This document shows, piece after piece, positions 5,929-9,658 of a DNA stretch of 9,658 bases (position 1 is its first letter; every line of letters starts with the position of its first letter). Source of the stretch: Planctomycetaceae bacterium (GTDB taxonomy: Bacteria; Planctomycetota; Planctomycetia; Pirellulales; Pirellulaceae); contig REEF01000366.1 of NCBI GenBank assembly GCA_007695205.1, forward strand, positions 1 to 9,658, read 5' to 3'. The notes below the pieces were generated by a model. That model was not told where the DNA came from and did not search any database. It worked only from the letters and a program-made list of their open reading frames with translations. A program made the translations under genes and the position numbers.

Positions 5929-5979
5929 GGTTCTTCCAAGCGGACGGCACACGGAGTGTGCCTGCTACGGTTCTTCCAA
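5900..5979. repeat. Exact 40-bp tandem duplication overlapping the lyase 3' end
   Basis: Positions 5900-5939 and 5940-5979 are identical over all 40 bases, each starting GCGGACGGCACACGGAG and ending GGTTCTTCCAA. The second copy overlaps the last 15 bases of the lyase gene (5965-5979), so it supplies the codons for Leu-Glu-Glu-Pro and the stop TAG. The first copy is outside the gene. The absence of any mismatch suggests a recent duplication. Together with the inverted copy at 5870-5894 there are three copies of the palindromic core. Confidence 0.95.
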
Positions 5980-8322
5980 ACCATTACGCTCGACCACCAC
6001 GGCCGGCTTGCCGTCGCGGACCGCGTCGGAATCCGGATCGCGGATCAAAATGGTGTCGTCGCCGATGCGCAAGGCCGTTCCTTCGTCGGTCGCTAACTGC
6101 TCGATGCGATCCGGCGGCAAAGCGATCGAATCGCCAGTTCCCAACGGGAACAGGACCACGACGAATCGCTGACGCTGGGCCGGCTCGGTCGTCTCGACGG
6201 TCAAATGGAACTGCGGCGGCGCGGCCGACGGGCGGCGAGGTGGCGGGTCCCATCCGGTACGCTGCGAGAAATCGAGTCCCTCGGGACTGATCCAATGGAC
6301 GCGGACACCCGCCTGACCATGCCGGATGGTCGCTTGCTGCGAGCCGGGGTCCCATTCCATGGACTGCTTCGCGTGCAGCAGCCATTGAAAAGTCGCTGGG
6401 TCATCGCGGGTCTCCAGATCGTCGACGATCACGAAATAGTCGGGACGGATGAACAGCACATGGCGGTAGCTGCGGCGCAAGCGATCGCCGTACGCCTGGA
6501 CGGCATCGCCCAAGGCATAGGCCCAATCCCCGGTCTCCATGTGCGAAACGATGCGGCCTCGAGAACGGGCGCTGCGAGGAATCTGGCCCTCGCCGTCCAC
6601 CAGGATCCCATTGTGGGCTCGCGTCTGCCACACCCACTGGCGATGGTGGGGCGCACCGTACTCCTGGTAATAGCCGCTGCTGATCGCCAGCGGTTCGCCG
6701 AATGCTTCCAACACGAACGTGTTCTGGTTGGCATGATTGTGGCTGATCGCGCCGAAAGGATTGCTTTGGAACAACAACAGAATGTTCTCCTCCGGCTGGT
6801 CCATTCGGCTGTGCATGGCGACCAGTCCGATATCCTTGAACGCTTTGGACAAGGGCAGGTCTGTCGGTGGTCGAGCTTCCAGATCCGTGCGTCGCAGGTG
6901 CAGCGATTCCGGCCCTCTCGGACCGCCCCGCATCTGTTCCGCATACCAGCGATAGTACGGGTTATCGTACAGGCTGGAGATGGTGTACATCAGATCGGCC
7001 TGCGACCGGCCGACGCGTCCCTCGTACCCATCGCCGAACGCGCGGTGACCGCGATGAGGATAGGCGACCCACAGTCCAAAATCGCCCGTGTTCTGAAAGA
7101 ACGGCTTGTCCTTCAACGGGATCCCCAATCGATCCAACTCGGCGACAATCCGGAACATGCGACGCATGTATCCGGTCCAGTAACTGACACCTTCATGCCA
7201 TCCGCCGTCATTGCGGCCCCACGCCGGATAGACGGACCAGAGGACTTTGAGCGTATAATCCAGCCATTGGGCGGCTTCGGGAACGTCATGAGCCAGCACG
7301 ATGCTGCCTTCGACGGCAAAGCCGATCATGCGCCCCGGATGACTGGAGAAAGGTCTGGATTCGAAGGGGCGGCGGCGGTGCATCCGATGGATCTGGCCGA
7401 TGCGGCGACTCAGGACGTCCAGACACAAAGCCCGCTGGTCATCCGTCAACGTGTCGTAGATCCAATCGAACGTACGAGGGGCGTGTTCGGCGATGTCCAT
7501 GCCCAGTTCCGTCGGTCCGTTGATGCTGGACGGTCCGTCCACGTCCCAGGTCATGAAGTGCATCAGCCGCCGCCTGGCTTCGGCAGCGAATCGGGGATCT
7601 CCGGTCAACAGGTAGGCGTGCGCACAGGTCTCCATCCCGCGAGTGTACGGCCGCATCGTGCGAAAGGCATCGATGTACGCCGCGCGCGGATCGTCGTATG
7701 CTTTCCACGGATCGGGTTCCGCAAACAAAGGCTCGTCGCGTTTCAAAACGGCGTTGGCCGCAGCGATCACCGGTTCGGTCAACCAGGCGAACGTTTCGCC
7801 ATCCTCGCGAATCTGAGCGACCGTCTCGGGCGTATAGTAAACTCGTGGCCGGCTGTCAGGTATCCGCTGCAGCAGCGGCTCGACTCCCGGATACGGAAAG
7901 GAAACGGCATCCTCGGGAACGGTAAAGCGGCGACTGCGGCTGTAGACAGGACCGTCCGGACCCTGATAGCCGTACCGCCAGTACCAGACGCCGGGCTCGA
8001 GCGCGGTGCTGGGGATGTGCACCGTCATGCTCAGGTCGTTGTGAGTGACCGTCTGCGATTCCGCAAAGTCTTCGACCGGCGCGTACTGGACGATCCAATG
8101 CGGAACACCTCGAACCGGAAGCCAGACGAAGGCGGGCGGATTCGCAACGACTCGTTCATCGTGCTCGGGCCGATAAGAGATCTCGTCACTGGCCGGCGCC
8201 CGATCCAAAGTCGGTGCGTCAGCAGCCTGACCGTTCTCGACCGCCGCCATCGTTCCCCAGGCCACCAACATTCCCGCAACGATCGTGATCAACCTGCGGC
8301 TCATGGAAAAACGAACGTTCAT
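5965..8322 (-). CDS. Secreted heparinase II/III-family polysaccharide lyase with N-terminal DUF4962-like domain
   Basis: Predicted 785-residue exported enzyme that cleaves uronic-acid-containing glycans by beta-elimination. A Sec signal occupies residues 1 to about 33 (basic MNVRFSMSRR, then a hydrophobic run and an Ala-rich cleavage region). An FN3/DUF4962-like beta domain (about 40-150) contains RPEHDERVVANPPAFVW and GVWYWRYGY. An alpha/alpha-toroid (about 155-460) includes GWHEGVSYWTGY at 374-385. The C-terminal beta-sandwich contains SHNHANQNTFVLEAFGEPLA (527-546), SGYYQEYGAPHH (549-560) and TRAHNGILVDGEGQ (567-580). The histidine-rich motif reads HAN where I recall HAD in many relatives. 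ATG at 8322 was preferred because AAGGAG lies about ten bases upstream and the signal peptide follows; the frame extends to 8478 only by overlapping the upstream gene. The stop lies inside a repeat unit. Sampled G+C is 60-67%. It follows the DUF6398 gene by 29 bases, so co-transcription is likely. Substrate unknown. Confidence 0.9.
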   Translation of the reverse strand: MNVRFSMSRRLITIVAGMLVAWGTMAAVENGQAADAPTLDRAPASDEISYRPEHDERVVANPPAFVWLPVRGVPHWIVQYAPVEDFAESQTVTHNDLSMTVHIPSTALEPGVWYWRYGYQGPDGPVYSRSRRFTVPEDAVSFPYPGVEPLLQRIPDSRPRVYYTPETVAQIREDGETFAWLTEPVIAAANAVLKRDEPLFAEPDPWKAYDDPRAAYIDAFRTMRPYTRGMETCAHAYLLTGDPRFAAEARRRLMHFMTWDVDGPSSINGPTELGMDIAEHAPRTFDWIYDTLTDDQRALCLDVLSRRIGQIHRMHRRRPFESRPFSSHPGRMIGFAVEGSIVLAHDVPEAAQWLDYTLKVLWSVYPAWGRNDGGWHEGVSYWTGYMRRMFRIVAELDRLGIPLKDKPFFQNTGDFGLWVAYPHRGHRAFGDGYEGRVGRSQADLMYTISSLYDNPYYRWYAEQMRGGPRGPESLHLRRTDLEARPPTDLPLSKAFKDIGLVAMHSRMDQPEENILLLFQSNPFGAISHNHANQNTFVLEAFGEPLAISSGYYQEYGAPHHRQWVWQTRAHNGILVDGEGQIPRSARSRGRIVSHMETGDWAYALGDAVQAYGDRLRRSYRHVLFIRPDYFVIVDDLETRDDPATFQWLLHAKQSMEWDPGSQQATIRHGQAGVRVHWISPEGLDFSQRTGWDPPPRRPSAAPPQFHLTVETTEPAQRQRFVVVLFPLGTGDSIALPPDRIEQLATDEGTALRIGDDTILIRDPDSDAVRDGKPAVVVERNGLEEP

Positions 8323-8351
8323 CAGATTCGAACTCCTTCCTTTCACAAAGT

Positions 8352-9491
8352 CTACGACGAATGCTCTTGACGAGCCGCCGGGATATAGGGGATCAAGCCC
8401 TTCTGGAATGCTTCTACCTGGAGTTCCCGCGGCTGAGTGCGAATATCCACGATGAATCCATTGACCGACAGCATCCACACCATCGGATTGTCATCCATCC
8501 GACTTGTAAGCGTCCATCTAGGGTCGAGTTGGTAGATCTTCAGCATCTTACGAATCTCGCCCAACTTGGCTGCGCCCGTGCTTTCCGATATGCCAAATGC
8601 TTCGTCGATGGCGTACAGCTTCATGTGCGGGGTTTGGCTGGGATCGTGAAGGAAATTGACCCAGCCGATCGTGCGGACGATCCCGCTGGCCCAGGTTGCC
8701 AATCTTCCTCGGAGCAACGGCGAGGGCCGTTTGCGTGCTAACGTTGCTGTCAATTCGCGGCACAATTCCGCGTAGTCGTCGTTCAGATGCTCTCGGCAGA
8801 AATCGTCGGTCATCTCGTTCAGGGTTTGCGCGATGGCTTTCGCCTGAACGGCCGCTGAAGGGGCAGTTGACGTCGCTTTCTCTTTTCGCGGCTTGCGTTC
8901 GGCCTTCTTTGCCGGTTCGGCTGCGGGCGGCTCGGCTCCTAAGGATGTGATGATGCCAAACGCCGCTTTCGCGTCCTTGTACTCTTCGTTCAGCCGTCTC
9001 TTGATGCCGCCGCCGAACATGATGTTGTATCCGGTCAGCAAACCGTCGTAGGTGATTCGCCCCTGGAAGGGAAGCAAAACCGCTGTGATCATCCTGGGCA
9101 GGTGAGGCCCGACGAGATCCTCGAACGAATCCACCAAGCCCAGGACACCATAAGCTTTCGGCTGTGGAGCACCGCTGGTGAGAAACACGGTGTAATTCTT
9201 CAGATATCGAAAAACGTAGAAACTGCCCACCTGAGCGTGTTTCCAGGAACGGACGATTTCCAAGTCTTCGGCCTTCACGTTCGCCGGGTTGTCTCGCACA
9301 AATTCGTCGATCAGCTCACGCTGAGCGAAAAGAGCATCCCGTATGGCGACCCTGGCCTCGGGCGACGTGGCTGAGTATTCCTCAGCATTCGTGAATTGCT
9401 CCGGCGAGACCGCTAGTTTTCGGTTCACGAAAGCCAGCAGAGCTGCATAAAGGTCGTAGAACAGTTTGGCTTCCTCGACCGACAGGTTCAT
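8352..9491 (-). CDS. DUF6398 domain protein, function unknown
   Basis: A 379-residue soluble protein with two parts. Residues 1-185 form a mostly helical domain I do not recognise (VGSFYVFRYLKNYTVFLT at about 88-105). Residues 187-211 are an Ala/Pro/Lys linker (EPAKKAERKPRKEKATST). Residues about 230-351 match my recollection of DUF6398: DFCREHLNDDYAELCREL, LARKRPSPLLRGR, IGWVNFLHDPSQTPH, then AFGISESTGAAKLGEIRKM and SRMDDNPMVWMLSVNGFIVD. The ISESTGAAKLGEIRKML segment (300-316) resembles a helix-turn-helix, so a DNA-binding role is possible but inferred. ATG at 9491 is supported by AAGGGGGG eight bases upstream; a GTG at 9518 is the alternative. Sampled G+C is 43-53%, lower than the lyase it precedes by 29 bases. 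No signal peptide. Domain assignment is fairly sure, function unknown. Confidence 0.82.
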   Translation of the reverse strand: MNLSVEEAKLFYDLYAALLAFVNRKLAVSPEQFTNAEEYSATSPEARVAIRDALFAQRELIDEFVRDNPANVKAEDLEIVRSWKHAQVGSFYVFRYLKNYTVFLTSGAPQPKAYGVLGLVDSFEDLVGPHLPRMITAVLLPFQGRITYDGLLTGYNIMFGGGIKRRLNEEYKDAKAAFGIITSLGAEPPAAEPAKKAERKPRKEKATSTAPSAAVQAKAIAQTLNEMTDDFCREHLNDDYAELCRELTATLARKRPSPLLRGRLATWASGIVRTIGWVNFLHDPSQTPHMKLYAIDEAFGISESTGAAKLGEIRKMLKIYQLDPRWTLTSRMDDNPMVWMLSVNGFIVDIRTQPRELQVEAFQKGLIPYIPAARQEHSS

Positions 9492-9499
9492 CGCGATTG

Positions 9500-9507
9500 C
9501 CCCCCTT
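9500..9507 (-). promoter_or_regulatory. Shine-Dalgarno of the DUF6398 gene
   Basis: On the minus strand AAGGGGGG (complement of 9500-9507) lies eight bases before the ATG at 9491. It decides between this ATG and the in-frame GTG at 9518, which has no comparable site. Confidence 0.65.
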
Positions 9508-9508
9508 A

Positions 9509-9565
9509 TCAGGTACACCGTGAACGACTTCTCTTTTTAGACCGAACTTCGTGCATTCTAGCCAT
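9509..9565 (-). other. Tiny basic ORF upstream of the DUF6398 gene
   Basis: An 18-codon frame from ATG at 9565 to TGA at 9509-9511 encodes MARMHEVRSKKRSRSRCT, with eight Lys or Arg residues. It ends 17 bases before the DUF6398 start, just before that gene's ribosome binding site. No good SD precedes it. I have an unverified impression that similar strings recur as orphan ORFs in planctomycete genomes, in which case this may be part of a dispersed repeat rather than a gene. A leader peptide is the other possibility. Confidence 0.25.
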
Positions 9566-9582
9566 TGGATGATGTGGCTTCT

Positions 9583-9650
9583 AGACTTTGTCTGAAAAGG
9601 GGTCTGACCCTCTCCGGGCACACCGTATTTCCCGAGTTTTCAGCGTGCCC
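9583..9650. repeat. Cluster of short palindromes, REP-like
   Basis: Three nested or adjacent symmetries lie within 68 bases: AGAC-TTT-GTCT at 9583-9593, GGGTC-T-GACCC at 9600-9610, and GGGCAC at 9616-9621 with GTGCCC at 9645-9650. The string AAAAGGGGTCTGACCC resembles REP-type sequences that I recall from genomes carrying REP-associated tyrosine transposases. No transposase gene is in the window. It lies upstream of the DUF6398 gene and may be cut by the window edge. Confidence 0.45.
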
Positions 9651-9658
9651 TCCAAAGG

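Noticed and set aside
5870..5979. CRISPR array as an explanation of the repeats
   Set aside because: The two direct units are contiguous with no spacers, the third copy is inverted, and no cas gene is present.
5689..6290. Overlapping plus-strand frames across the 5870-5979 repeat giving peptides such as RHTECACYG
   Set aside because: They are translations of the palindromic repeat itself and of the antisense of two real genes, with no start signals.
6205..8370. 721-codon open frame on the plus strand opposite the lyase
   Set aside because: It is the antisense of a clearly recognised lyase and has no domain or SD; long antisense frames are common opposite high-GC genes.
4987..9491. Defence island built from the methyltransferase and DUF6398
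   Set aside because: No nuclease, helicase or other effector is present and a secreted polysaccharide lyase separates the two genes, so a defence system is not supported by what is visible.

Overview
The window looks like a chromosomal segment of a planctomycete, most likely a Pirellulales/Rhodopirellula-like bacterium. The grounds are a Tat-exported Gfo/Idh/MocA oxidoreductase of the type abundant in that phylum, a secreted heparinase II/III-type lyase with an N-terminal DUF4962-like domain, a DUF6398 protein, and an intergenic hairpin built on the core GGCACAC-GGA-GTGTGCC, which I recall as a common planctomycete repeat. The placement is inference; there is no rRNA or other marker gene.

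Layout. Positions 1-53 (minus) hold the signal-peptide start of a gene that leaves the window. About 480 bases without a convincing gene follow. At 531 a well-formed start (SD plus ATG) opens a short conserved-looking N-terminus that stops resembling anything at about 599, where a near-perfect 20-bp inverted repeat (593-612/651-670) begins. Just after this hairpin lies a strong SD and the GTG start of a 2-oxoglutarate/Fe(II) oxygenase (699-2105, plus). Convergent to it is proA (2239-3513, minus), for proline biosynthesis. Divergent from proA is the Gfo/Idh/MocA oxidoreductase (3776-4981, plus). It ends five bases from the stop of a convergent beta-class DNA methyltransferase (4987-5844, minus). 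Upstream of the methyltransferase are a 25-bp-arm hairpin and an exact 40-bp tandem duplication that runs into the 3' end of the large secreted lyase (5965-8322, minus). Only 29 bases upstream of the lyase lies the DUF6398 gene (8352-9491, minus). The last 170 bases hold a REP-like palindrome cluster and a tiny basic ORF.

How the parts relate. proA is housekeeping. The lyase and the Gfo/Idh protein both fit extracytoplasmic breakdown of complex glycans. The oxygenase, methyltransferase and DUF6398 genes look like accessory genes: sampled rows in them are 43-57% G+C, against 60-73% in proA, Gfo/Idh and the lyase. The window therefore reads as a core backbone interleaved with three lower-GC genes, each next to a hairpin or palindromic repeat. 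I see no complete defence system, CRISPR array, transposase, integrase, tRNA or rRNA. The most unusual features are the hairpin junction before the oxygenase and the REPIN-like repeat that supplies the end of the lyase coding sequence.
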